Source: Thermoplasmata archaeon
Lineage (GTDB): Archaea > Thermoplasmatota > E2 > DHVEG-1
NCBI GenBank assembly: GCA_030641605.1
Contig: DAOWHD010000055.1
Coordinates: forward strand, 1-15,236
DNA: 15,236 nucleotides
Direction of reading: 5' to 3'
Under the pieces are notes generated by a model that saw only the letters and a list, made by a program, of their open reading frames with translations, was not told the origin of the DNA and ran no database searches. This document shows positions 7,527 to 14,132 of this stretch, in pieces. Each line of letters starts with the position of its first letter. Position 1 is the first letter of the stretch. A program made the translations under genes and the position numbers.

Positions 7527-7606
7527 GATCTAAACTTGAAAAAGAGCGCTTGAAAATTGAAAAAAAGAAAACAAAAGCTGAGATTAAGAAAGCAAAAAAA
7601 AAGAAC
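7523..7606 (+). other. Frame-shifted lysine/glutamate-rich extension of pcc1
   Basis: In the -1 frame after the A6 run at 7518-7523, 28 codons read IRSKLEKERLKIEKKKTK and then AEIKKAKKKN. GAA, GAG, AAG, GCT and CTT codons in a regular pattern look like a charged helix rather than random intergenic DNA. One extra A in the A6 run would join it to Pcc1. After residue 28 the frame enters T9 and loses coding character. It could be a sequencing or assembly indel, a recent frameshift with a decaying tail, or chance in A-rich DNA. No start codon of its own is convincing. Confidence 0.35.
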
Positions 7607-7615
7607 TTTTTTTTT
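7594..7615 (+). terminator. A9-GAAC-T9 element, probable terminator of the S15-recJ-pcc1 unit
   Basis: A9 (7594-7602), GAAC, T9 (7607-7615). Archaeal RNA polymerase stops efficiently at runs of T in the non-template strand, so the T9 by itself is a good terminator. The A:U hairpin is a by-product or a small aid. It sits directly before a new BRE/TATA, separating the two transcription units. Confidence 0.55.
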
Positions 7616-7616
7616 C

Positions 7617-7632
7617 CGAAACTTTATTATAT
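7617..7632 (+). promoter_or_regulatory. BRE plus TATA box of a promoter between pcc1 and thrS
   Basis: CGAAA (7617-7621) directly followed by CTTTATTATAT (7622-7632) is one of the best archaeal BRE/TATA matches in the window. It predicts a start of transcription near 7650-7654, exactly where the GC-rich block of the candidate RNA begins, and 140 bases before the thrS ATG. thrS has a nearer TATA of its own. Confidence 0.55.
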
Positions 7633-7649
7633 CATTTGCTACATGTATG

Positions 7650-7745
7650 TGTTTAGGCGGAGAGATGGGATTGCAAGTAGATTCAAATTGAATTTTTTTA
7701 TTAACGGTGTTAAACACCTCCGCCGCCTCCCCCATTAAATTTTTT
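7650..7745 (+). ncRNA. Candidate structured small RNA or thrS leader
   Basis: No protein gene is supported in the 266 bases between pcc1 and thrS. Starting at the predicted transcription start, GTGTTTA (7649-7655) and GGCGGAG (7656-7662) are each perfectly complementary to the adjacent blocks TAAACAC (7711-7717) and CTCCGCC (7718-7724), in the 1-2-1'-2' order of a pseudoknot. Local alternatives are TTAAC-GGT-GTTAA (7701-7713) and GGTGT-TAA-ACACC (7706-7718), which exclude each other. ATTCA-AAT-TGAAT followed by T-rich sequence (7681-7699) looks like an early terminator, and T6 at 7740-7745 like a later one. GC-rich islands in AT-rich DNA are typical of archaeal structured RNAs. It matches no RNA family I recognise, and expression is unproven. 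Confidence 0.35.
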
Positions 7746-7754
7746 AATCATTAT

Positions 7755-7763
7755 CTTTAAAAA
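7755..7763 (+). promoter_or_regulatory. TATA box for thrS-purP
   Basis: CTTTAAAAAC lies about 33 bases before the thrS ATG, predicting a start near 7785 and a leader of about 8 bases. No Shine-Dalgarno of normal strength is seen, so thrS is probably translated from an almost leaderless mRNA when this promoter is used. Confidence 0.4.
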
Positions 7764-7792
7764 CATTCACTTGTTTTACGGGATTTGATTCT

Positions 7793-9673
7793 ATGAAATT
7801 ACTACTTATACATAGCGATTATATCGAATATGAAGTAAAGGGCAAAGCCATCTCTAATCCTGAAGAGATATCACTAAAGAAAGATAGATTGGAAGAAGCT
7901 TTGACTGTATTTATTGCCGTAGAAAAAAACGATGAGAAATCTCCACGTCAAGCGGTTTTAGATGCAACTGCAGAAATTGAAAAAACAGCTGAACAACTAA
8001 AAGCCAAGAATATAATGATCTACCCATATGCGCATCTTTCCTCTGATTTGGGGCGACCAAAGATTGCTAAGGAGATACTGGTTGAACTTGAATACGAATT
8101 GAAAAATAAAGATTTCAATGTTAAACGATCCCCCTTCGGATGGTATAAAGCGTTTAAAATATCCTGTAAAGGGCATCCCTTATCAGAACTGTCTAGAGAC
8201 ATTGTTCCCGGTGGAAAAAATGAAGAAGAGTCAGAGTCGCTAAAAAAAGAAAGGAAACTTAGTTCTTACTGGAATATTCTAACAGAAGATGGTGAGTTGC
8301 ACGAGATTGACAACTTTAACTTCAAAGGACATGAAAATTTAAAGAAATTTTCATTTTATGAAAAAGAAAAATCTAGAGCCATAAAACAAGAGCCTGCCCA
8401 TGTTAAATTGATGCAAAAATTAGAAATTGCGGATTATGAACCCGCATCCGATGGGGGAAACATGAGGTTTTATCCAAAGGGCAGGTTTATAAAAAAATTA
8501 ATCGAGCAATATGTTAATAGAAGGGTTGCTGAATATGGTGGCCTTGAAGTAGAAACTCCGATAATGTATGATATGGATCATCCAACACTTTCAAAATATT
8601 TACAAAGATTTCCCGCAAGACAATATCAAATTGAAAGCGATAAAAGAAGGTTCTTCTTGCGATTTGCCGCTTGTTTTGGACAATTTTTAATGGCTCATGA
8701 TGCTACAATTAGCTATAAGGCTTTACCACTCAAGCTCTATGAACTTACAAAATACTCTTTTAGAAGAGAGCAATCCGGAGAGCTTGCGGGTCTTAGAAGA
8801 CTCAGAGCTTTTACGATGCCTGATGTTCATGCAATGGTATCTGATTTAGATATGGCTATGGATGAATTCAAAGTAAGATTTGATTTAAGTCTCAGCGTTT
8901 TGAAAAATATCGGGATTCAAAACGATGATATAGAAATGGCCTTAAGAACAACTAAAGATTTTTATGAAGAAAATAAGGAATTTATTGTAGATTTGGTAAA
9001 AAGACTTGGGAAACCTATTTTAATGGAGACTTGGGATGAAAGGATATTTTACTTTATTTTAAAATTCGAGTTTAACTTTGTAGATATGTCAGATAAAGCA
9101 TCAGCATTAAGCACTGATCAAATTGATATAGAAAACGGTGAAAGATATGATATAAAATTCACAGATAAGGATGGGGTACAGAAACATCCTTTGATACTTC
9201 ATTGCAGTCCATCAGGTGCTATTGAAAGAGTAATCTATGCGTTACTTGAAAAAGAAGCCATTAAAATGCAAAAGGGCCAAAAACCGATGCTTCCACTTTG
9301 GCTTTCACCAACTCAAGTTAGATTCGTTCCTGTTAAGGATGAATTTGTCAGCGACTGTGAAAAATTCATCGAAGAATTAAATTCTTCAAAATATGGAGTA
9401 ATTATTAGAGCCGACATTGACGATAGGGAGGAAAGTGTCGGTAAGAAAATACGGGACGCAGAAACGGAGTGGGTTCCAATTATTTTGGTAATTGGAGATA
9501 AAGAACTAGAAAGCAATTCATTTACACCAAGATTCAGAGATACAAATTTTGCAGAAAAAAAAACATATTCACTTGACGAGTTAAAAGAAAAGATATCAGA
9601 AAACGTAAAAGATTATCCGCAGGATCTTTTGCCATTACCACTGCATATGTCAAAAAGGGTTAAATTCAAATGA
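7793..9673 (+). CDS. thrS: Threonyl-tRNA synthetase, archaeal type with N-terminal editing domain
   Basis: This 626-residue class II synthetase charges tRNA-Thr and clears mischarged Ser-tRNA-Thr. Residues 1-140 form the archaeal D-aminoacyl-deacylase-like editing domain. The residues used for editing in the Pyrococcus enzyme are recognisable: His81 (YAHLSSDLGRP), Tyr118-Lys119 (PFGWYK) and Glu132 (HPLSELSR). The catalytic domain (about 200-510) has zinc ligands Cys294, His346 and His470, motif 2 YSFRREQSG...LRRLRAF (321-340) and motif 3 GAIER (475-479). The C-terminal anticodon-binding domain starts near 515. Both functions therefore look intact. ATG 7793 gives the family's normal N-terminus. 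purP follows after 21 bases, so they form one operon. A candidate structured RNA precedes the promoter and might control the gene. Confidence 0.97.
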   Translation: MKLLLIHSDYIEYEVKGKAISNPEEISLKKDRLEEALTVFIAVEKNDEKSPRQAVLDATAEIEKTAEQLKAKNIMIYPYAHLSSDLGRPKIAKEILVELEYELKNKDFNVKRSPFGWYKAFKISCKGHPLSELSRDIVPGGKNEEESESLKKERKLSSYWNILTEDGELHEIDNFNFKGHENLKKFSFYEKEKSRAIKQEPAHVKLMQKLEIADYEPASDGGNMRFYPKGRFIKKLIEQYVNRRVAEYGGLEVETPIMYDMDHPTLSKYLQRFPARQYQIESDKRRFFLRFAACFGQFLMAHDATISYKALPLKLYELTKYSFRREQSGELAGLRRLRAFTMPDVHAMVSDLDMAMDEFKVRFDLSLSVLKNIGIQNDDIEMALRTTKDFYEENKEFIVDLVKRLGKPILMETWDERIFYFILKFEFNFVDMSDKASALSTDQIDIENGERYDIKFTDKDGVQKHPLILHCSPSGAIERVIYALLEKEAIKMQKGQKPMLPLWLSPTQVRFVPVKDEFVSDCEKFIEELNSSKYGVIIRADIDDREESVGKKIRDAETEWVPIILVIGDKELESNSFTPRFRDTNFAEKKTYSLDELKEKISENVKDYPQDLLPLPLHMSKRVKFK

Positions 9674-9694
9674 TTTTGTGTTTGGAGATATTAT

Positions 9695-10825
9695 ATGATA
9701 GATAGAAAAGAAATTCAAAGGCTAGTAGAGACTTATGATAAAGATAACATTACGATAGGAGTTCTTGGAGGCCATTCTGGTCTTGACGTTTGCAGAGGTG
9801 CTAAAAAACATGGTTTTCGAACAATTGCAGTCTGTCAAAAAGGGAGAGAGAAGACATACACAAAATATTACAAAACCCGTGAAGATGGGCGGGGGTGCGT
9901 CGATGAAACTATTGTTCTAGATAAATTTGCAAATATCACCAAACCAGAGGTTCAAAAAGAATTGCGAAAAAGAAATACGATTTTTATACACAACAGATAT
10001 TTCTGGGTTTATTTTGATTTTAATGATATTGAGAAAAATTTCAAGGTTCCGATTTATGGAACACGAGGCATGTTGAAACTTGAAGAAAGGGATGTTCCAA
10101 AGAATCAATATTACTTATTGGAAAAAGCAGGGATACGATTTCCCAAGATACTCAAATCGCCAAAGGATATCGACAGACTTGTTATAGTGAAAGTGAATGA
10201 AGCTATTCGCGGTTATGAAAGAGCATTTTTTTATGCAATTGATCATAAGGATTACAAGAAAAAATCAGATGAACTGCTTAAGAAGAAACTGATAACGAAA
10301 GAATCACTCAAAAAAGCTGTGATTGAAGAATATGTGGTAGGCGCTCAGATTAATTTTAATTATTTCTATTCGGCAGTTGATGATGAGCTGGAGATAATGG
10401 GGACAGATACAAGAAGACAGACTAATCTTGATGGACTCATTAGACTCCCTGCAAATGAACAACTAGAAGTTTTAAAATATATGAAACCAAAACTAATCGA
10501 AACAGGCCATATTGCGGCAACTACCAAGGAATCCATTATTGAGAAAATCTTTGTACTAGGTGAAAAGTTTGTAAAAACAACACAGAAAGAATGCCCCCCT
10601 GGCATCATTGGTCCATTTGCACTTCAGGGTGCTATTGCAGCTGATAAGGGAAAAGAGGAAATGGTCGTTTTTGATGTTTCAATGAGAATACCTGGAAGTC
10701 CACTGACTCGATTCACACCTCATTCTGGTTACCTTTATGGTGATTCGATAAGCTATGGTGAAAGGATATCTATGGAGATCAAAAAAGCACTGGAAGAAGA
10801 CAAACTTAAAGAAATTGTGACCTAG
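9695..10825 (+). CDS. purP: PurP-family ATP-grasp enzyme (formate-dependent FAICAR synthetase or paralogue)
   Basis: The 376-residue protein belongs to PurP, the archaeal ATP-grasp ligase that formylates AICAR with formate and ATP in purine synthesis, in place of folate-dependent PurH. Seen are the N-terminal nucleotide-binding segment IGVLGGHSGLDVCRGAK (21-37), VIVKV, IEEYVVGAQINFNYFYS, DTRRQTNLDG, PPGIIGPFALQ and a C-terminal GERISMEIKKALEE. Two segments differ from the Methanocaldococcus PurP as I remember it: VNEAIRGYERAFF where a Gly-rich FPGARGGRGYF loop is expected, and FDVSMRIPGSPLTRF in place of FEMSARVDGGTN. This points to the second PurP subgroup, whose reaction I would not assume. 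GGAG 7 bases before the ATG supports the start. It is the second gene of thrS-purP and overlaps the convergent 5-formyl-THF cyclo-ligase gene by 20 bases. Confidence 0.85.
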   Translation: MIDRKEIQRLVETYDKDNITIGVLGGHSGLDVCRGAKKHGFRTIAVCQKGREKTYTKYYKTREDGRGCVDETIVLDKFANITKPEVQKELRKRNTIFIHNRYFWVYFDFNDIEKNFKVPIYGTRGMLKLEERDVPKNQYYLLEKAGIRFPKILKSPKDIDRLVIVKVNEAIRGYERAFFYAIDHKDYKKKSDELLKKKLITKESLKKAVIEEYVVGAQINFNYFYSAVDDELEIMGTDTRRQTNLDGLIRLPANEQLEVLKYMKPKLIETGHIAATTKESIIEKIFVLGEKFVKTTQKECPPGIIGPFALQGAIAADKGKEEMVVFDVSMRIPGSPLTRFTPHSGYLYGDSISYGERISMEIKKALEEDKLKEIVT

Positions 10826-11390
10826 ACTCTTTGCAATTTATCGTTCTTTTTTCCGTGATAATCTTTTCAACAGGGACATCATGTTTTTCAGTTGGTATTT
10901 TGTCAACTAGTTGTAGTTCAAATGCTAGTCCTATATGGCTTGCATCTCTAGAATTCTTTAACAATTTGTCATAGTATCCCATTCCGTGTCCAATTCTATG
11001 ACCTTGTTTATCAAATCCTACACCGGGAACGATGATTAAATCGATTATGTTGAGGGAGATTTTTTCTATACATTCCTTTTTTGGTTCTAGAATATTATAG
11101 GAGCCAGTTTCAAGATTTTCCCATTTATCAAGTTTGGATAAAATCAGCGTTCTGTTTTCTTTATTAGATACGGGTACAACCACATTTTTCTCTTCTGACA
11201 TGCTTTTTCTTATCATATTGTGGGTGTAAACTTCATTGTCGTATGAAACATAAAAGAGAATTGTTTGCGATTCTTTGTATTCATTCATTTCAAAAAGTCT
11301 TTCTTCAATCTGACTACTTTTCCTTGATATGTCTACATCGGACAAACTTTTTCTCTTTTTCATCAACTCTTTGCGAAGATCTTCCTTCAT
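10806..11390 (-). CDS. 5-formyltetrahydrofolate cyclo-ligase family (methenyl-THF synthetase)
   Basis: The 194-residue protein starts MKEDLRKELMKKRKSLS, typical of the family, and carries the signature PGVGFDKQGHRIGHGMGYYD at residues 122-141. The ATP- and folate-binding GxGYYD core is intact. The enzyme converts 5-formyl-THF plus ATP to 5,10-methenyl-THF, recovering a folate or pterin one-carbon unit. ATG 11390 is chosen because homology begins there. The frame is open 72 codons further upstream, but a TATA box at 11411-11420 lies about 25 bases before this ATG, which fits leaderless transcription and excludes the longer form. The C-terminus overlaps the end of purP by 20 bases on the other strand. 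The neighbouring purP-like gene is also tied to one-carbon metabolism, but the convergent layout means no shared transcript. Confidence 0.9.
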   Translation of the reverse strand: MKEDLRKELMKKRKSLSDVDISRKSSQIEERLFEMNEYKESQTILFYVSYDNEVYTHNMIRKSMSEEKNVVVPVSNKENRTLILSKLDKWENLETGSYNILEPKKECIEKISLNIIDLIIVPGVGFDKQGHRIGHGMGYYDKLLKNSRDASHIGLAFELQLVDKIPTEKHDVPVEKIITEKRTINCKESRSQFL

Positions 11391-11410
11391 TTGAATATGT
11401 ATAAATCTTA

Positions 11411-11420
11411 GAATATATAG
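11411..11420. promoter_or_regulatory. Symmetric TATA box, leftward for the cyclo-ligase and possibly rightward
   Basis: GAATATATAG reads CTATATATTC on the other strand. Leftward, its centre is about 26 bases from ATG 11390. Rightward, it is about 28 bases from ATG 11443 of a 35-codon frame. Both distances fit leaderless mRNAs. The leftward use is well supported by the gene; the rightward use is speculative. Confidence 0.45.
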
Positions 11421-11442
11421 AAGTTGACATTTTCTTTCTCGG

Positions 11443-11550
11443 ATGGAACTAATGGCAAAGGCGACTTTGATGATTGGAAAAATCTTGATTTTGATTTCTT
11501 CAAAAATAGCAATTTTCACATATCCGATAGATGCCTGTTGCTTCTGTTGA
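11443..11550 (+). CDS. Possible small hydrophobic protein, 35 residues
   Basis: The frame starts MELMAKATLMIGKILILISS, continues with a hydrophobic KIAIFTYPIDA stretch and ends in CCFC. It could be one membrane segment with a cysteine-rich tail. It starts at the distance expected for a leaderless mRNA from the TATA at 11411-11420 and ends 12 bases before the convergent membrane-protein gene. No homologue is recognised, and short hydrophobic frames arise easily in AT-rich DNA, so this is a weak call. The 172 bases between the cyclo-ligase and membrane-protein genes hold nothing else I can support. Confidence 0.15.
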   Translation: MELMAKATLMIGKILILISSKIAIFTYPIDACCFC

Positions 11551-11562
11551 ATAAATTGATAA

Positions 11563-12540
11563 TTAGAGAGGATTGGTGGGTTTAATAACTCGTTTCCCCA
11601 TCCCAAATGAGATAATCAACCCTATTAGGCCTGGAATCAGTATTTTTACCATAAAACCACTTAATGAAATGACAAAAGCTATTTCAGGATCAACTCCAAA
11701 TTTTGACATTAAAAAGACAAACGTTCCCTCTCGTATGCCTAAGCCACCAATCGATATAGGTAAAACGTTGGAGATGATGACAGAGATTATACTAATTAGC
11801 ACAAATAAAAAGTAGGGTATTTCTATCGAGAATGCCTGAGCGATAATGTAAACTTGTGAAGCAGCAACTACCCATATCAAAATTTCAATCAGAAAAGGGA
11901 AAAGAGTATCTCTCAACCTTGGTATGTCCTTATACAGCGATTCTATTGATTTGTTCACTGTTTCTTTGAATTTCGCGGGAATAAGTGGCCTGATGAAAAT
12001 ATTGAAAATTCTGTTTCCTCTGCCTTTCTTGATTAAAACGACAAATGCAGATGTATAGAATATAAAAAAAGGCAACAATATGACGATCAATTCTGGAAAC
12101 TTGTCAATCAAGACGACTGATCCAATTAGTGCCAAAAAAAGACCAGCAATAAGTGCTAAGGCACTTTCTGTTAATGAATTGGCTATGCATTTTTCTAAAG
12201 ATGCCTTACTTTTCTCCTTAAGATAATGGATTCTTAGGTGCAGCCCAATGGAGCCAGGTGTTACGCTGCCCAAAAACAAAGTTATCAGAAAAATCTTTGC
12301 AAGATACAATAGGCTAAAATCCATTTTCTGTTTTCTACAAATATATTGCCATTTGTATGAGGATAAAAACAATCTTGGGATGAATAGCAACAAAGCTAGT
12401 GCATAAAACTGGATTGGGATTGAAATAAAAGTATAAACTATTTTTTCAGTGCCGATATCAATTATAATATATACAAGGATAATAATCCCAATGATGGGAA
12501 ACAATTTACTGATTTTTTTTATATTGATTCTCTCTATCAT
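11563..12540 (-). CDS. Membrane protein of the LPG_synthase_TM / UPF0104 (flippase-like) family
   Basis: This 325-residue protein has roughly eight membrane segments (about 12-30, 44-60, 78-98, 122-145, 150-170, 215-237, 242-278 and 288-312). Two conserved family blocks are visible: SVTPGSIGLHLRIHYLK at 92-108 and LPISIGGLGIREG at 260-272. These correspond to the family's TPG-(x)n-R..YL and LP.S.GGLG.RE signatures. The family includes the membrane half of bacterial MprF, where it moves lipids between leaflets. Archaeal stand-alone members have no assigned substrate. A 12-base gap separates its end from the weak small frame on the other strand. It lies downstream of the CapK-like gene with 114 bases between, and likely has its own promoter. 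A role in moving a lipid or lipid-linked compound is an inference. Confidence 0.82.
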   Translation of the reverse strand: MIERINIKKISKLFPIIGIIILVYIIIDIGTEKIVYTFISIPIQFYALALLLFIPRLFLSSYKWQYICRKQKMDFSLLYLAKIFLITLFLGSVTPGSIGLHLRIHYLKEKSKASLEKCIANSLTESALALIAGLFLALIGSVVLIDKFPELIVILLPFFIFYTSAFVVLIKKGRGNRIFNIFIRPLIPAKFKETVNKSIESLYKDIPRLRDTLFPFLIEILIWVVAASQVYIIAQAFSIEIPYFLFVLISIISVIISNVLPISIGGLGIREGTFVFLMSKFGVDPEIAFVISLSGFMVKILIPGLIGLIISFGMGKRVIKPTNPL

Positions 12541-12565
12541 AATTTAGAAAGGCGAATATCCTGCT

Positions 12566-12577
12566 TTATTAATAATG
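12566..12577 (-). promoter_or_regulatory. TATA-like element for the membrane-protein gene
   Basis: Read leftward, ATTATTAATAAAG lies about 30 bases from ATG 12540, fitting a near-leaderless mRNA. A second TATA (CGTATAAAAAGC, about 12628-12637) further upstream would give a leader of about 65 bases. Which is used cannot be decided. The 114-base gap 12541-12654 holds nothing else. Confidence 0.35.
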
Positions 12578-12654
12578 TAATCTTATGAAACGTATGAGTT
12601 CTTGGTAATCGATGATTTTTAGACTGCTTTTTATACGACATATTGAGGCTGTGA

Positions 12655-14067
12655 TTACTTGTTAGATTCAAGAATCCTATAGCCCTCTTCGGTTTTTACA
12701 TGTGATACAACAATTGGTGGAGGCTTACTTGTATTTTTAGCCTTTTTTATTTCAGTTACCTCCTTTACATTTATTACAACTCCCAACCCGACCTTCTTCA
12801 GATAAGCTTCCTTTACATTTTTGGCAATTGTATCTACAGATGCTCCTACATTGCGCAAGTCGTCGTCAATTACAAGTAGTATATCTATTTCATCTATTTT
12901 CTTCTGCACTATTTGGTATTGTTTAACTTTGAATGTTTTAAATTTATGAAGTACAGGTGTAATAAAACAAAATGCGCCAGGTGGAAAGATCTTTCCATTC
13001 GGTAGAACTATATTCGCTCTCATTCTGCCCTCTATGCCGCCTTCTATAATTGGAGTTGCCAGCCCACAGTTGCATTCTTCAGGTGGTAAAAGTCTGACCC
13101 AGTCATCCATTCCAGTATATCGAATTATGGGTGTCCCTCTTCCCCAAAGACGAGTTAGCACAACATGCCCTCGTTCTCCTGTAGGAACCAATTCACCATT
13201 GTCATCTATGGCTTCAACATTAAAGAAATCAGAGTGTATGTGCCAGGTTCCATCTAAACATTCAAATGCTATGTTAGCTCCAGCTTCAACAGATGGATAT
13301 ATATTGAGAAGCCTGCATCCAAATGCATCTTCTACATAATTTTTTGTATATTCATCTAACATTGCCCCTCCTGTCCAGAAGAGCTTTGGTTTAATGTTTT
13401 TTCCATATCCCTTTCTTTTAAGAAAAGCTAGATGTTGAAAAGTGGCAGGATACGCCATGATGACATCTGGTCTAAAACTATCTAACTTGTTTATAATGTC
13501 AACCATTGGCAAGTCTACATCTATATTTAGATGATTTTTCATGGAAATGAATGACTCTATGTGGGATTGAAAATTCTCCTGTGCTATAAGATCAACTCTA
13601 TATTGATTAAAATTACCAATGTGTACAAATCTTGTCTTTCTCCAATTTAAATTAAAAAAATTCATTTCTCTAACAGTTATGCCAGCGGCTTTGCCCATCG
13701 TCAGAAAATCTACATATATTGAAACAGGTTTTCCAGTTGTGCCACCAGTACAAATAACAAATCCTTTATTTTTGTTATAGCCGACAGGTATAATGTTATC
13801 TGGAAAGTTATCCACCAGATCCTTTTTTGATATAAAAGGAAGTTTTACGATGTCGTCTATCCCTTTTATGTCGCTTGGATGAATGCCGGCTTTTTTGTAT
13901 TTGTTGTGATAGAGCGGTACAGTGTATGCATACTTGACTATTTGTTTGAATGCTTTATCTCTATATCTTTTCAACTGATTATGATTTAATCTTTTTATTC
14001 TACCTGGATCAAAAATATAGTTTCTTAGTAAGGGCAATGAAGTCAAGGGATTAAAAAGCGGATTCAT
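12655..14067 (-). CDS. Adenylate-forming enzyme of the CapK / PaaK-like family
   Basis: The 470-residue protein resembles the CapK/phenylacetate-CoA ligase group of AMP-forming enzymes. The nucleotide loop CTGGTTGKP is at residues 106-114, an IYPSVEAG element (Y-x-x-x-E type) at 256-263, RYTGMDDW at 316-323 and EGRMRANIVLPNGKIFPPG at 346-364. An ECNCGL segment near 331-336 echoes the CECGRT of the other PaaK homologue in this window, but the two are only distantly alike. The C-terminus ends SKPPPIVVSHVKTEEGYRI and lacks the classical GK ending. CapK-like proteins occur in surface-polysaccharide and lipid clusters; the substrate is unknown. The SDR gene lies 65 bases upstream, with a TATA box and palindrome between, so this gene is probably controlled separately. 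Confidence 0.78.
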   Translation of the reverse strand: MNPLFNPLTSLPLLRNYIFDPGRIKRLNHNQLKRYRDKAFKQIVKYAYTVPLYHNKYKKAGIHPSDIKGIDDIVKLPFISKKDLVDNFPDNIIPVGYNKNKGFVICTGGTTGKPVSIYVDFLTMGKAAGITVREMNFFNLNWRKTRFVHIGNFNQYRVDLIAQENFQSHIESFISMKNHLNIDVDLPMVDIINKLDSFRPDVIMAYPATFQHLAFLKRKGYGKNIKPKLFWTGGAMLDEYTKNYVEDAFGCRLLNIYPSVEAGANIAFECLDGTWHIHSDFFNVEAIDDNGELVPTGERGHVVLTRLWGRGTPIIRYTGMDDWVRLLPPEECNCGLATPIIEGGIEGRMRANIVLPNGKIFPPGAFCFITPVLHKFKTFKVKQYQIVQKKIDEIDILLVIDDDLRNVGASVDTIAKNVKEAYLKKVGLGVVINVKEVTEIKKAKNTSKPPPIVVSHVKTEEGYRILESNK

Positions 14068-14084
14068 ATTGCATCAACTTGCCA

Positions 14085-14110
14085 ATCGTTAGCATAACGA
14101 TATATTATTT
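14085..14110 (-). promoter_or_regulatory. Promoter of the CapK-like gene with an operator-like palindrome
   Basis: ATCGTTA-GCA-TAACGAT (14085-14101) is a perfect inverted repeat with 7-base arms and a 3-base spacer. It abuts the leftward TATA element (AATAATATATCG, about 14099-14110) on its downstream side, between the TATA and the predicted start of transcription near 14078. A protein bound there would block polymerase, the usual place for an archaeal repressor. It could also form a 5' hairpin in a longer transcript coming from the SDR gene. Confidence 0.45.
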
Positions 14111-14132
14111 TTCATACACAAGACGTTTGCAT

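Noticed and set aside
7594..7615. A9-GAAC-T9 as a functional RNA hairpin
   Set aside because: A stem of nine A:U pairs is weak. The T9 alone explains the element as an archaeal terminator, and the A9 belongs to the lysine-rich frame.
7656..7724. A tRNA gene: 7-bp acceptor-like pair GGCGGAG/CTCCGCC and an internal TTCAAAT
   Set aside because: The segment is only 69 bases. TTCAAAT is in the middle rather than in a T-arm position, position 8 is A instead of T, and no D-stem, anticodon stem or T-stem of correct size can be drawn.
7550..7738. A 62-codon rightward protein gene between pcc1 and thrS
   Set aside because: Only the first part looks coding, as the -1 extension of pcc1. The rest covers T9, a BRE/TATA element and GC-rich complementary blocks, and there is no ribosome-binding site. 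The opposite-strand frame 7478-7735 has the same problem.
11391..11606. A 72-residue longer N-terminus for the 5-formyl-THF cyclo-ligase
   Set aside because: The family starts at MKEDLRKEL, and a TATA box lies inside the extension at leaderless distance from ATG 11390.
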